Positions 16,953 through 25,349 of a stretch of 64,000 bases of DNA are shown in pieces. Numbering within the stretch: the first letter of the stretch is position 1; the number at the start of each line of letters is the position of its first letter. The notes under the pieces are model-generated. The model was not told where the DNA came from and did no database searches. It worked only from the letters and a program-made list of their open reading frames with translations. The stretch is from Sva-07 sp963829585 (GTDB lineage Bacteria; Actinomycetota; Acidimicrobiia; Acidimicrobiales; Ilumatobacteraceae), in NCBI GenBank assembly GCA_963829585.1, contig CAWHJD010000014.1, forward strand, positions 62,001 to 126,000, read 5' to 3'. The translations under genes and the position numbers were made by a program.

Positions 16953-17375
16953 TCAGGCGGGGGGATAGACGCCCATCTGCTTGGCCTTGTCGGTCTGCCA
17001 GAAGATCTCGGCGATCTCGTCGATGTAGGCGACGAGCTGCTCGCCGACCGCCGGATCCATCGACTTCTTGGCCTCGCCGGCCTGGTGGACCGCCTTCCAG
17101 AACAACTCGTGGAGGTTCGGGAACGCGGCGAAGTGGTCGGGTGCGAAGAAGTCGGCCCACAGCACCATCAGATGGTGCTTGGTCTCCTCGGCACGCTGCT
17201 CCTTGATGATGATGCAACGGGAGCGGAACACTTCGTCGTCGGACTCGGCGTACTTCTTCGCGGTCTTGACGACCGACAGCGCCTCGATCTTGGCCTGGGC
17301 CGGGTCGTACACCCCGCAGTACAGATCGCAGTGGGCGTGGGCAACGGTGGCCGATGCGAACAACTTGTCGAACAT
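16953..17375 (-). CDS. sodN: Nickel superoxide dismutase SodN, with an altered nickel hook
   Basis: Ni-containing superoxide dismutase precursor, 140 residues, a homohexameric helical-bundle enzyme that dismutes superoxide. A 14-residue leader (ending AHA) precedes the hook HCDLYCGVYDP. The nickel ligands His1, Cys2 and Cys6 of the mature protein are present, as are Asp3 and Tyr9. Position 5, Pro in the consensus HCDLPCG, is Tyr here (codon TAC). The rest follows the family (AQAKIEALSV, HHLMVLWADFF, K-rich C-terminus). The leader must be removed to free His1, presumably by the divergent SodX. Ribosome site GAGGAG precedes the ATG. Confidence 0.95.
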   Translation of the reverse strand: MFDKLFASATVAHAHCDLYCGVYDPAQAKIEALSVVKTAKKYAESDDEVFRSRCIIIKEQRAEETKHHLMVLWADFFAPDHFAAFPNLHELFWKAVHQAGEAKKSMDPAVGEQLVAYIDEIAEIFWQTDKAKQMGVYPPA

Positions 17376-17407
17376 GGTGTGCTCCTCTGAAGCAAGGTGG
17401 TGGGTGG

Positions 17408-17436
17408 AGGTACGAACGATTCCCGAAGGTCGTCAA
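17408..17436 (-). promoter_or_regulatory. Candidate sodN promoter
   Basis: On the minus strand TTGACG (complement of 17431-17436) is followed after 17 nt by GTACCT (complement of 17408-17413), a good -35 with a fair -10. The predicted start would give a leader of about 25 nt with the GAGGAG ribosome site. The promoter occupies the intergenic space, which argues against the longer sodX start at 17397. Confidence 0.45.
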
Positions 17437-17459
17437 GCGGAAACCTACACTCCGCGTCG

Positions 17460-17816
17460 GTGAACGCGCCCACGCCACCTCCGACGTCGCGACGTCCCCG
17501 GCGCCGGTGGCGGCGATGGCTCCCGCGGCGATTCGTGGTCGCCGATCGCTCGATGGAGCCGACACTGGTCGATGGCCAGGGACTCGTCGGAGTCCCGTGT
17601 CGACGTGTCAGGGTCGGCCAGATCAGATGCGTCGAGCATCCGCAGCGTCCGGGGTTCTGGCTGGTGAAGCGGGTCGACGAGGTGCATCAGGACGGCACGA
17701 TGTCCGTACTCTCCGACAACCGGAACAGCACCCGGGCCGACTCCAGGACGTTCGGACCGGTTCCCGTGCACGACAGCTACCGCGTGGTGATCCGGGTTCC
17801 GCGACGACTCATGTGA
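17460..17816 (+). CDS. sodX: SodX, signal-peptidase-like maturation protease for nickel SOD
   Basis: A 118-residue S24/S26-type serine peptidase, expected to cut the SodN leader. A basic stretch RRPRRRWRRWLPRR precedes the catalytic Ser in ADRSMEPTL (S31), and the catalytic Lys lies in FWLVKRV (K70). A closing GPVPVHDSYRVVIRV phrase follows. Unlike true signal peptidases it has no clear membrane span, consistent with a cytoplasmic enzyme. GTG 17460 is preferred to GTG 17397, because the latter would place the start inside the divergent sodN promoter. TACACT (17446-17451) lies 8 nt before 17460 and could drive a leaderless mRNA. Its 3' end overlaps the convergent DUF2142 gene by 40 nt. Confidence 0.88.
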   Translation: MNAPTPPPTSRRPRRRWRRWLPRRFVVADRSMEPTLVDGQGLVGVPCRRVRVGQIRCVEHPQRPGFWLVKRVDEVHQDGTMSVLSDNRNSTRADSRTFGPVPVHDSYRVVIRVPRRLM

Positions 17817-19309
17817 GCGTCCGAACCGTCACGGCGGTGCGTGAACGTCACGACCAGCACGGACACCACGGCGACGACGAGGCCGAGCACGACGAGCACT
17901 CCTGCCCCCGTCCGCCACGGATCGGACAGCGGAAGCACACGGAGCAACTCGGGCGGCGGTGCCCCCCGATCGCGTGGACGGCGAACCGACTCGGGATCGA
18001 CACCGACCGGAAGGTTCGTGACTGCCCACCACCCCGTGACGACCACGAGAGCGAGGGGTCCCCACTTCGGCAGGATCCGTTCCACGCCCACGATGAAGAG
18101 AGTGGCGCCCACCCCGATTGCCGGAAGCAGGTAGCGCGAATACGGGTTCCCGCCGCCGCTGACGTGTTGTGCGAGCGTCATGCCCACCGATGCCACGGCG
18201 ACGAGACACAGCACGACGCGCCACCGAACGACGGTCGACCCCTGCGGTGACGTGACACTCCGGCGCGTCCGCCCGGTCACCGCCACCACCGCCACTCCTG
18301 CCACAGCAAGCGCGCTGATGAGGTTGGTGAAGCGTGGCAGACGCCGAGCGACGGTGCTCGGCGACAGCAGCCCCTGGTAGACGCGGAGCCACATCTCGCC
18401 GCGCGTCACCATGTCGAGCACCGAGCCTCGCCGTTGGCGCTGGAACCGGTCGAGCAGGTAGCGCGATGCACCGATGTCGCCGTACAGGGCGATGTTGCGG
18501 AGGTAGAACCAGCCGAAGAGCACGATCGCCGGAACCAACCCCACGAGGATCACCGCGCCCGCATCGCGTCCGCGTTTCGCCCACGTCGACGCGGGACGCG
18601 TCAACCAGTAGACGGCCACGGTGATGACGACGACCGTCGCGACCAGCATCGTCGTCGCGCGAGCACCGAAGCATGCGGCCGCTGCGACTCCCAGCACCAC
18701 GAGGTGGCGCCGGAAGTGCAGGTCGTCGCGCCTGATCGCCCGGACTCCGGCCCACACGACGGCAGTGGCGCACGCGAATCCGAGGCCGTCGTTCAAGGCC
18801 TGGGAGAACACGGCATGGCCGTGCGGGATCACCGCCACGAACGCGGCCGACATCAACGCCAGCTCACGGTTCCCGTCGGTGAGTTCCTCCGTGAGCTTGA
18901 ACGTGAACGCGACGCCGACGGCGGCGAGGGCCACGTTGGCGAAGCGCAGCAGGATCAACCCACCGTCAGCAGCGTCCTCCGCGCGCGACAGCCAGATCAG
19001 CGGGGCGACCGCGACGTACGACAGTGGCGGGTGGTTCGCCACCCAGACCCCGCGGTACCGATCATCTCGAGCGCTCTCTCGCTCGGCGCGCCACTGCGTT
19101 GCCGAGCGAGGAACCACCGGGAACTCCGAGATCTCCGGCAGGTGCAGCGAAGCGACCTCCTGCGCGTAACCGACGTGAGCCGTTTCGTCCGGGGCGACGA
19201 AGGGCGTCTGTTCCAGCGCGTGGAGCCACCCGAAACCGACGAATGCGACGAGGACGCCGACCAGTCCGACCGTGGTGAGCGTCCATCGCGAGCGATGCGA
19301 CGCGCTCAC
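17777..19309 (-). CDS. DUF2142/glycosyltransferase-39-like polytopic membrane protein
   Basis: A 510-residue protein with about eleven to twelve membrane helices. The first span is followed by the periplasmic motif APDETAHVGYAQEVA (residues 39-53), the P-D-E-x-x-H signature of DUF2142 and of C-type glycosyltransferases that use polyprenyl-linked sugars. No cytosolic glycosyltransferase domain is present. A role in surface glycan or protein glycosylation is inferred from the fold class only. The start is GTG 19309, overlapping the SDR stop by 4 nt (GTGA). Its end overlaps sodX tail to tail by 40 nt. Confidence 0.82.
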   Translation of the reverse strand: MSASHRSRWTLTTVGLVGVLVAFVGFGWLHALEQTPFVAPDETAHVGYAQEVASLHLPEISEFPVVPRSATQWRAERESARDDRYRGVWVANHPPLSYVAVAPLIWLSRAEDAADGGLILLRFANVALAAVGVAFTFKLTEELTDGNRELALMSAAFVAVIPHGHAVFSQALNDGLGFACATAVVWAGVRAIRRDDLHFRRHLVVLGVAAAACFGARATTMLVATVVVITVAVYWLTRPASTWAKRGRDAGAVILVGLVPAIVLFGWFYLRNIALYGDIGASRYLLDRFQRQRRGSVLDMVTRGEMWLRVYQGLLSPSTVARRLPRFTNLISALAVAGVAVVAVTGRTRRSVTSPQGSTVVRWRVVLCLVAVASVGMTLAQHVSGGGNPYSRYLLPAIGVGATLFIVGVERILPKWGPLALVVVTGWWAVTNLPVGVDPESVRRPRDRGAPPPELLRVLPLSDPWRTGAGVLVVLGLVVAVVSVLVVTFTHRRDGSDAHMSRRGTRITTR

Positions 19310-20073
19310 CAGGCGCTGCGGCCGACCCCACCGTCGACGACCACGATCTCGCCGGTGGTCAACCTGGAGCCCAGCAGGAAGCCGAAGATGGCGTCCTTGA
19401 CGTCGTCGGGGGTGCACACGGCGCGCAGCAGCGACTTGTCGACCACCGACTGCTTGATCGTCTCGAACGCGTCGCCGAAGCCCTCCTGCAACCACGAGCC
19501 GTCGATGAAGCCGGGGCACACCGTGTTGACCTGGACCTCGGGCCCCATCACACGGGCCAATGTGACCGTGAGGTTGTTGAGCCCGGCCTTCGACGCGCAG
19601 TACGGAATGGAGCTGCCGGTGCCGTAGACGCCCGCCACGCTCGAAACGTTCACGATCTGGCCGCCGCTGCCGGCCTTGAGGGCGCCTGACGCCGCCCTGG
19701 CCATCTGGAACGGCCCGATCAGGTTCACGCCCATGATCGTGTGCCACGTCTCGGTCGTGACGGCGTCGAGGTCGTGGTGCGCGATGAAGCTGGTGGTGCC
19801 GGCGTTGTTGATCAGCACGTCGAGGCCCCCGAACGCGTCGACGGCCGTCTCGACGAGCCGCCGACAGTCGTCGTCATTCGCCACGTCGGCCTGCACGGCG
19901 ATCGCCCTCACGCCGAGGCTCGCCGCTTCGTCGGCCACCGTCTCAGCGGCATCCTTCGAACGGCTGTAGTTGACCGCGACGGAGCAGCCGGCGGCAGCCA
20001 GCGCCAACGCTGTCGCCCGTCCGACTCCCGTCCCGGCACCGGTGACGATCGCCGCCTTGCCCGACAATTCCAT
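19306..20073 (-). CDS. Short-chain dehydrogenase/reductase
   Basis: A 255-residue classical SDR, an NAD(P)-dependent oxidoreductase. The cofactor motif is TGAGTGVG at 11-18, the structural motif NNAG follows at about residue 88, and the catalytic pieces are NVSSVAGVYG (Ser) and YCASK (Tyr, Lys). Cofactor preference leans to NADP because of NYSRSKD after strand 2. The substrate is unknown; a FabG-like 3-oxoacyl reductase is possible, but nothing nearby supports fatty-acid synthesis. The ATG at 20073 is followed by the typical LSGKAAIVTG. It is coupled to the downstream DUF2142 gene. Confidence 0.93.
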   Translation of the reverse strand: MELSGKAAIVTGAGTGVGRATALALAAAGCSVAVNYSRSKDAAETVADEAASLGVRAIAVQADVANDDDCRRLVETAVDAFGGLDVLINNAGTTSFIAHHDLDAVTTETWHTIMGVNLIGPFQMARAASGALKAGSGGQIVNVSSVAGVYGTGSSIPYCASKAGLNNLTVTLARVMGPEVQVNTVCPGFIDGSWLQEGFGDAFETIKQSVVDKSLLRAVCTPDDVKDAIFGFLLGSRLTTGEIVVVDGGVGRSAW

Positions 20074-20133
20074 GGCACTCCCCTGCTCGTTCGATGTCCA
20101 GACCGTCGTGGGCTGACCGTAGCCTCACCCACC

Positions 20134-20529
20134 ATGCAGATCGTCGCGGCACTGTTCGTCGAGGAGTTCGAGTTGCGTCAGGCGCCGGGACCGTCGACGC
20201 GCATCGACATGACCGGGGTGATGTTCTCGATGGCCGCACCGGAGCCCGCCCCGCTGACCATCACGCCGCACCTCGTGGGACTCATCTTCTGTCCCGAAGG
20301 CGAGTCGGGCAGCGGGGTGTTCGAAGTGGTCTTCCGGCGCGGCATCGAGGAGGACAGCGAGCAGGTCGCCAGGAACGTGAGCCCGTTCACCGTCGAGCCG
20401 GGCAAGTTCACCTATCGCCTGGTCCGTGGCGAACTCGAATTCGAGGACTACGGCCAGGTGTTCGCCCACTGCCGCATCGACACCGGCCCGTGGCACCTGG
20501 TTCCGTTCACCCTCCTCCCACCTGCCTGA
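20134..20529 (+). CDS. Conserved hypothetical protein
   Basis: A 131-residue acidic protein that I do not recognise. It has no signal peptide, membrane span or Cys-based site apart from isolated Cys. The pattern of alternating hydrophobic residues (ITPHLVGLIFCPEG, VFEVVFRRG, FTYRLVRGELEFEDYGQVFAHCRID) suggests an all-beta sandwich. It starts 60 nt from the divergent SDR start and stands upstream of transketolase on the same strand (68-nt gap). The function is open. Confidence 0.7.
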   Translation: MQIVAALFVEEFELRQAPGPSTRIDMTGVMFSMAAPEPAPLTITPHLVGLIFCPEGESGSGVFEVVFRRGIEEDSEQVARNVSPFTVEPGKFTYRLVRGELEFEDYGQVFAHCRIDTGPWHLVPFTLLPPA

Positions 20530-20597
20530 CCATCTCCCGAGCAGACCGCTGTCCGACGGTGGGTTCGGTCGACGAGCCGTCGGGTACTCTCGCCGCC

Positions 20598-22547
20598 GTG
20601 TCGTTGACTTCCGAACAGGACCAACTCGCCGTCTCACTCATCCGGGGCATGGCCATGGACGGCCCGCTCGCCGCGAGCAGTGGCCACCAGGGCACGGCAA
20701 TGGCATTGGCTCCGCTCGGCCACGTGCTCTACAGCCGGGTGCTGCGTCACGATCCGACCGATCCTGCGTGGCCCGATCGTGACCGCTTCGTGCTCTCGAA
20801 CGGTCACGCCTCGATCCTGCAGTACTCCCTGCTCTTCCTGTCGGGATACGGCCTCGAACTCGACGACCTGAAGGCGTTCCGCCAATGGGACTCCGCCACG
20901 CCCGGCCACCCGGAGGCCGGCCACACCGCCGGCGTCGAGGTCACCACCGGGCCGCTCGGCCAGGGCTTCGCCAACGCCGTCGGCATGGCGATCGCCGAAG
21001 CCAACCTGCGCGCCCGCTTCGGCGCCGACGCCCAGGACCATCACACCTTCGTGATCGCCGGCGACGGCTGCCTCATGGAGGGCATCTCGCACGAAGCGGC
21101 CTCGCTCGCCGGACATCTCGGCCTCGGGAAGTTGATCTGCGTGTTCGACGACAACCAGATCACGATCGACGGACCGACGAGCCTCTCGACCAACGACGAC
21201 GTGGCGGCGCGCTTCCGTGCCTACAACTGGGACGTCGTCGAACTCGGCGAGATGGCTGACGACCTCGACGGTCTCGAGGCTGCGTTGAACGCAGCCAAGC
21301 AGACCGACAAGCCGTCGTTGCTGATCCTGCGCTCGCACATCGGCGAGCCCTCCCCGGACCACGTCGACACGCACGGTGCCCACGGCAACCCGTTCAGCGT
21401 CGACGACGTGGCACGCACGAAGGCCGTGATGGGTATCCCCGACGAGCCGTTCTGGGCCCCCGATCACCTCGTCGCGGCCTACCGGACCCATGTGGGCGAC
21501 CGTGGATCGCAGCAGCGAAGCGCGTGGCTCGCCGCGAGTGCACCGGTCACCTCGACGCCGCAGTGGCAGGCCGCATGGGGGCGCACCGGTACCCCGGGTT
21601 GGGACACGGACCTGCCGGCCTACGAACTCGGCGAGTCGGTCGCCACCCGCAAGGCGATCCAGAAGGCGCTCGACGCCACCTACGACCGGCTGCCCGGGCT
21701 GATCTCCGGTTCTGCGGATCTCACGGGGAGCAATGGCACCGGCCTGGCCCGCACGACGTCGTTCACCTCCACCGACCCCGCCGGGCGTTACGTCCACTAC
21801 GGCATCCGCGAGCACGCCATGGGAGCTGCACTCGTCGGCATGGCACGTCACGGCGGCACCCTGCCGATCAGCGGTACGTTCTTCGTGTTCGCCGACTACA
21901 TGCGACCGGCGATCCGACTCGCCGCCCTCTCGAACGCCAAGTGCTGCTTCGTCTTCACGCACGACTCCGTCGGGGTGGGCGAGGACGGCCCGACCCACCA
22001 GCCCGTCGAGCAGCTCGCCAGCCTGCGGGCCATGCCGAACCTGCACGTGATCCGTCCGGCGGACGGCAACGAGACCATCCATGCCTGGGTCGACGCCGTC
22101 GGCCACGACGGACCGTCGGTGCTCGTGCTGAGTCGCCAGGACATCCGGGTCACCACGGACGGCTCGGCCGTCGAGCGAGGCGCCGGCATCGTCACCGACT
22201 CCGACGGTCTTCCGCAGGTGGTCCTCGTGGGCACCGGTAGTGAAGTCGCGGTGTGCGTCGACGCCGCCGCAGCATTGAACGAGCGTGGCGTTTCGGCACG
22301 AGCGGTGAGCTTGCCGAGCTGGGATCGATTCGCCGAACAGGACGAAGCGTTCCGCCACGAGATCCTGCCGCCCGGCGTGCCGGTCGTCTCGGTCGAGGCC
22401 GGCACCACCTTCGGATGGGAGCGCTACGCCGATGTGGCCATCGGCATCGACCGCTTCGGTGCGAGTGCGCCTGGCGAACTCGTGTTGGACAAGCTCGGCA
22501 TCAACGTCGATCATGTCGTACGACGCGCACTCGACGCCCTCTCCTGA
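20598..22547 (+). CDS. tkt: Transketolase
   Basis: A 649-residue thiamine-diphosphate enzyme that moves two-carbon units between ketose and aldose phosphates in the pentose phosphate pathway. The Pyr/PP domains are clear: SGHQGTAMALAPL and the substrate/cofactor loops PGHPEAGHTAGVEVTTGPLGQG near the start, GDGCLMEGISHEA with a downstream N in DDNQITIDG (the ThDP-Mg motif), GIREHAMGAALVGMA with the catalytic Glu, and DSVGVGEDGPTHQPVEQL. The start is GTG 20598, giving family length; the frame is open upstream but with no homology. Transaldolase follows after 26 nt, so the two form the non-oxidative branch as an operon. Confidence 0.97.
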   Translation: MSLTSEQDQLAVSLIRGMAMDGPLAASSGHQGTAMALAPLGHVLYSRVLRHDPTDPAWPDRDRFVLSNGHASILQYSLLFLSGYGLELDDLKAFRQWDSATPGHPEAGHTAGVEVTTGPLGQGFANAVGMAIAEANLRARFGADAQDHHTFVIAGDGCLMEGISHEAASLAGHLGLGKLICVFDDNQITIDGPTSLSTNDDVAARFRAYNWDVVELGEMADDLDGLEAALNAAKQTDKPSLLILRSHIGEPSPDHVDTHGAHGNPFSVDDVARTKAVMGIPDEPFWAPDHLVAAYRTHVGDRGSQQRSAWLAASAPVTSTPQWQAAWGRTGTPGWDTDLPAYELGESVATRKAIQKALDATYDRLPGLISGSADLTGSNGTGLARTTSFTSTDPAGRYVHYGIREHAMGAALVGMARHGGTLPISGTFFVFADYMRPAIRLAALSNAKCCFVFTHDSVGVGEDGPTHQPVEQLASLRAMPNLHVIRPADGNETIHAWVDAVGHDGPSVLVLSRQDIRVTTDGSAVERGAGIVTDSDGLPQVVLVGTGSEVAVCVDAAAALNERGVSARAVSLPSWDRFAEQDEAFRHEILPPGVPVVSVEAGTTFGWERYADVAIGIDRFGASAPGELVLDKLGINVDHVVRRALDALS

Positions 22548-22573
22548 CATCCTCGAACGAAGGAATCTCCACC

Positions 22574-23683
22574 ATGCTCGACAGCAACCGGATCGCTGCC
22601 CTGTACGACGAGCAGGGCCAGAGCGCCTGGCTCGACAACCTCAAGCGGGGCTACATCACCTCAGGCCAGCTCGTCGCCATCCGCGACGGCGGCGTGCGCG
22701 GATTGACCTCGAACCCATCGATCTTCCAGAAGGCGATCCAGGACTCGAGCGACTACGACGAACAGTTCGCCGCCCTGCGTGCCGATGGGAACTCGATCGT
22801 CGACGACTACTGGTCACTCGTCATCCGCGACATCCACAGCGCCTGCGACGTCTTCTCGAAGGTCTACGACCATTCCGACGGCGTCGACGGGTACGTGAGC
22901 GTCGAGGTCGATCCCGGGCTCGCTCACGACGGACCGGGGACCCAATCCGCAGCCCGCGAACTGCATCAACGGATCGATCGCCGCAATCTCATGGTCAAGA
23001 TCCCTGCGACGGCGGAGGGCCTCGGCCCGATCGAGCAGATGATCGCCGAGGGTCGTTCCATCAACGTCACGTTGATCTTCAGCCTCGACCGCTACTCGAG
23101 CGTGATGGAGGCGTATCTCCGCGGCCTGGAACGGCTCGCTGCCGACCCCGCCGCCGACCTGTCGAAGGTCGCCAGTGTTGCCAGTTTCTTCATCAGCCGG
23201 GTCGACTCCGAGGTCGACCGACGCCTGGACGCGATCGGCTCCGACGAGGCGTTGGCGTTGCGGGGAAAGGCTGCCGTCGCGCAGGGCAAGCTCGCCTACC
23301 AGCTGTTCCTCGAGGCATTCTCCGGGGCCCGCTGGGATGCGCTCGCGGCACGGGGTGCTCGTGTCCAGCGGCCCCTGTGGGCGTCGACGTCGACCAAGAA
23401 CCCCGCCTACCCCGACACGCTCTACGTCGACGAGTTGATCGGCCCGCATACGGTGAACACGCTGCCGGAGAACACCTTGGAGGCCTTTGCCGACCACGGA
23501 ACGCTCGCCCGCCGCGTCGATACCGACGTCGAGTCCGCCCGTGCGGTGTGGGATGCGCTCGCCGGCGTCGGTGTCGACATGGACGACGTGGCAGCTCAGC
23601 TCGAGCGAGAGGGCGTGTCGAGCTTCCAGAAGTCGTTCGACGAGCTGATCACCGCACTCGAAACCAAGTCCCACTCCCTCTGA
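22574..23683 (+). CDS. tal: Transaldolase
   Basis: A 369-residue Schiff-base aldolase of the long actinobacterial/cyanobacterial transaldolase type, moving dihydroxyacetone units between sugar phosphates. The start motif GVRGLTSNPSIFQKAI and the catalytic Lys in NLMVKIPATAEGL (K142) are present, with SLDRYSSVMEAY and WASTSTKNPAYPDTLYVDELIGP toward the end. ATG 22574 has the upstream ribosome site GAAGGAA. It is co-transcribed with tkt and ends just before a strong symmetric terminator. Confidence 0.97.
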   Translation: MLDSNRIAALYDEQGQSAWLDNLKRGYITSGQLVAIRDGGVRGLTSNPSIFQKAIQDSSDYDEQFAALRADGNSIVDDYWSLVIRDIHSACDVFSKVYDHSDGVDGYVSVEVDPGLAHDGPGTQSAARELHQRIDRRNLMVKIPATAEGLGPIEQMIAEGRSINVTLIFSLDRYSSVMEAYLRGLERLAADPAADLSKVASVASFFISRVDSEVDRRLDAIGSDEALALRGKAAVAQGKLAYQLFLEAFSGARWDALAARGARVQRPLWASTSTKNPAYPDTLYVDELIGPHTVNTLPENTLEAFADHGTLARRVDTDVESARAVWDALAGVGVDMDDVAAQLEREGVSSFQKSFDELITALETKSHSL

Positions 23684-23706
23684 CCCCCGAGAAGACCACC
23701 CACGCT

Positions 23707-23759
23707 CCGAAATTCTCCTCCCAGCGCGCGCTGAGCGCGCACACGGAGGAGAATTTCGG
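23707..23759. terminator. Long symmetric terminator hairpin between convergent genes
   Basis: Perfect 15-bp arms CCGAAATTCTCCTCC (23707-23721) and GGAGGAGAATTTCGG (23745-23759) enclose a second small stem GCGCGC-tga-GCGCGC (23726-23740). Both strands can form it, and it lies between convergent tal (+) and the molybdoenzyme gene (-), so it should terminate both. There is no real U-tract; the A/T-rich base of the stem partly replaces it. Confidence 0.8.
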
Positions 23760-23783
23760 GATGGGGGCCGGGTGAAGTCGGGG

Positions 23784-25349
23784 TCAGGACGGCTTGACGT
23801 TGATCGTGAGGCGTGGATAGCCCTGTGCGCCGTTGGGGGCCACGGGGGCGTACTCGTCGGTCTGGGGGACGCCGTCGCCGTCGAAGGCCCGGGCTTCGAT
23901 CAGGTGCTTGCCCGGCGGCGGGGCGATCCGGCGCACCCATTGCACCCACGTGTCGTTCGAGGGGGTGCCACCGAGTTCGGCGTCCATCCACTCGCCCTCG
24001 TCGACACGAACCTGCACCTTGGACACGCCGCGATGGATCGCCCAGGCGACGCCACCCACGACGACGTCGCCGACGTGGTCCCGTTGCCGGGGCGTGTCGA
24101 TGCGGGCCATGGTCTTGATCGGACCCTCCTTCGACCAGCCGCGGGGTACCCAGTAGGCGTCGAAGTCCTCCCACCGGGTCAGCTCGATGTCGGTCACCCA
24201 CTTGGTTGCCGACACGTAGCCGTAGAGGCCGGGAACCACCATCCGGACCGGATAGCCGTTGCGGGCCGGAAGCGGCTCGCCGTTCATGGCGATGGCCAAC
24301 ATGGCATCGCGTCCGTCCATGATCACCTCGGTCGGTGTGCCGGCGGTCCACCCGTCGATCGAGCGACTCACGACCTGGGTGGCTCCGGGCTGGACACCTG
24401 CCTCGTCGAGAACGTCCTTCAGGAGGACCCCTTGCCACAGTGCGTTGCCGATGTAGTCCCCGCCGACGGGATTGGACACACACGACAGCGTGATGTAGCG
24501 CTCGACCTGCGGCCGGGCCAGCAGGTCGGCGAACGTGATCTCGAACGGATTGTCGACCATGCCACCGATCTTCAGCGTCCACGAGTCCTTGGACACCTGC
24601 GGGACCACCAGCGCCGTGTCGATCCGGTAGAAGTCCCGATTCGCCGTGACGAAGGGCGTGAGTGCCTCCACCGGCGGATCGATGTTCGTGGGCAGCGCGA
24701 CGCTGCTCGACTCCGGCACCGGCAACGCGATGGCGTTTCGCTCGCCGCTCACGTCGAAACGTTGCTGCAGCATCCGTCCGACGCCGCCTGCGAGCACGGC
24801 CGCGGACCCGATCCCGATCGCCCCTCCGACGAACCGCCGACGGTCGACGCCCATGGTCCGTGGGCTCGACTGCTCGTCGAGCCCCGCATCGAGCTCGGCA
24901 TCGAGCCCGGCCGGCCGTGGCGCCAGGTACCACAGCACGCCGATGGAGACGCACGTGCCGACGATCGTCGGCAGCAGTTTCGCGAGAGTCGGCTCGGGTC
25001 TCGTCAACACGGCGAATGCTCCCAGCATCCCGATGACGCTGGTCAGCGCGTACGCCGCCCTGCGTGCGCCCCGCATCGCCAGGACGCCGACGGTGATGCC
25101 GATTCCCAGCACCACGACCAGCGCGCCGACCACGAGCACCGCCTTGTCGTTGGTGCCGAAGGTCTCGATCGCCCAGTTCTTGACGGGCCGAGGGACGGCG
25201 TCGATGAACGCCTGACCCACGGGGACCACCGGCGACGACGAGCCCTCGACGAGTCCGACGACGAGTTCACCGGCGGCGAGGCCGGCGCCCGTGGCCAGCA
25301 GACCCAGCACAGGGCCCTGCCACTTCGGGCCGTACGATCCTTGATTCAT
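23784..25349 (-). CDS. Membrane-anchored molybdopterin-dependent oxidoreductase (sulfite oxidase type)
   Basis: A 521-residue enzyme. The N-terminal part holds about four membrane spans, followed by a twin-Arg stretch DRRRFVGGAIGIGSAAV near residue 170. The C-terminal 300 residues form the Mo-cofactor domain, with the Mo-ligating Cys in YITLSCVSNPVGG, then GLYGYVSATKWV, and a Mo-co dimerisation domain at the end (GVAWAIHRGVSKVQVRVDEGEW). It is related to sulfite oxidase and YedY-like reductases, with the catalytic part outside the membrane. The substrate is unknown; sulfite or oxidised amino acids are options. The start ATG 25349 shares the tetranucleotide CATG with the divergent LOG gene. 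A GTG or ATG further upstream would overlap that gene. Confidence 0.88.
   Translation of the reverse strand: MNQGSYGPKWQGPVLGLLATGAGLAAGELVVGLVEGSSSPVVPVGQAFIDAVPRPVKNWAIETFGTNDKAVLVVGALVVVLGIGITVGVLAMRGARRAAYALTSVIGMLGAFAVLTRPEPTLAKLLPTIVGTCVSIGVLWYLAPRPAGLDAELDAGLDEQSSPRTMGVDRRRFVGGAIGIGSAAVLAGGVGRMLQQRFDVSGERNAIALPVPESSSVALPTNIDPPVEALTPFVTANRDFYRIDTALVVPQVSKDSWTLKIGGMVDNPFEITFADLLARPQVERYITLSCVSNPVGGDYIGNALWQGVLLKDVLDEAGVQPGATQVVSRSIDGWTAGTPTEVIMDGRDAMLAIAMNGEPLPARNGYPVRMVVPGLYGYVSATKWVTDIELTRWEDFDAYWVPRGWSKEGPIKTMARIDTPRQRDHVGDVVVGGVAWAIHRGVSKVQVRVDEGEWMDAELGGTPSNDTWVQWVRRIAPPPGKHLIEARAFDGDGVPQTDEYAPVAPNGAQGYPRLTINVKPS

Noticed and set aside
20634..22550. 638-codon open frame on the minus strand opposite transketolase
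   Set aside because: It mirrors the codon positions of tkt in GC-rich DNA and has no recognisable domain; tkt on the plus strand has all motifs.
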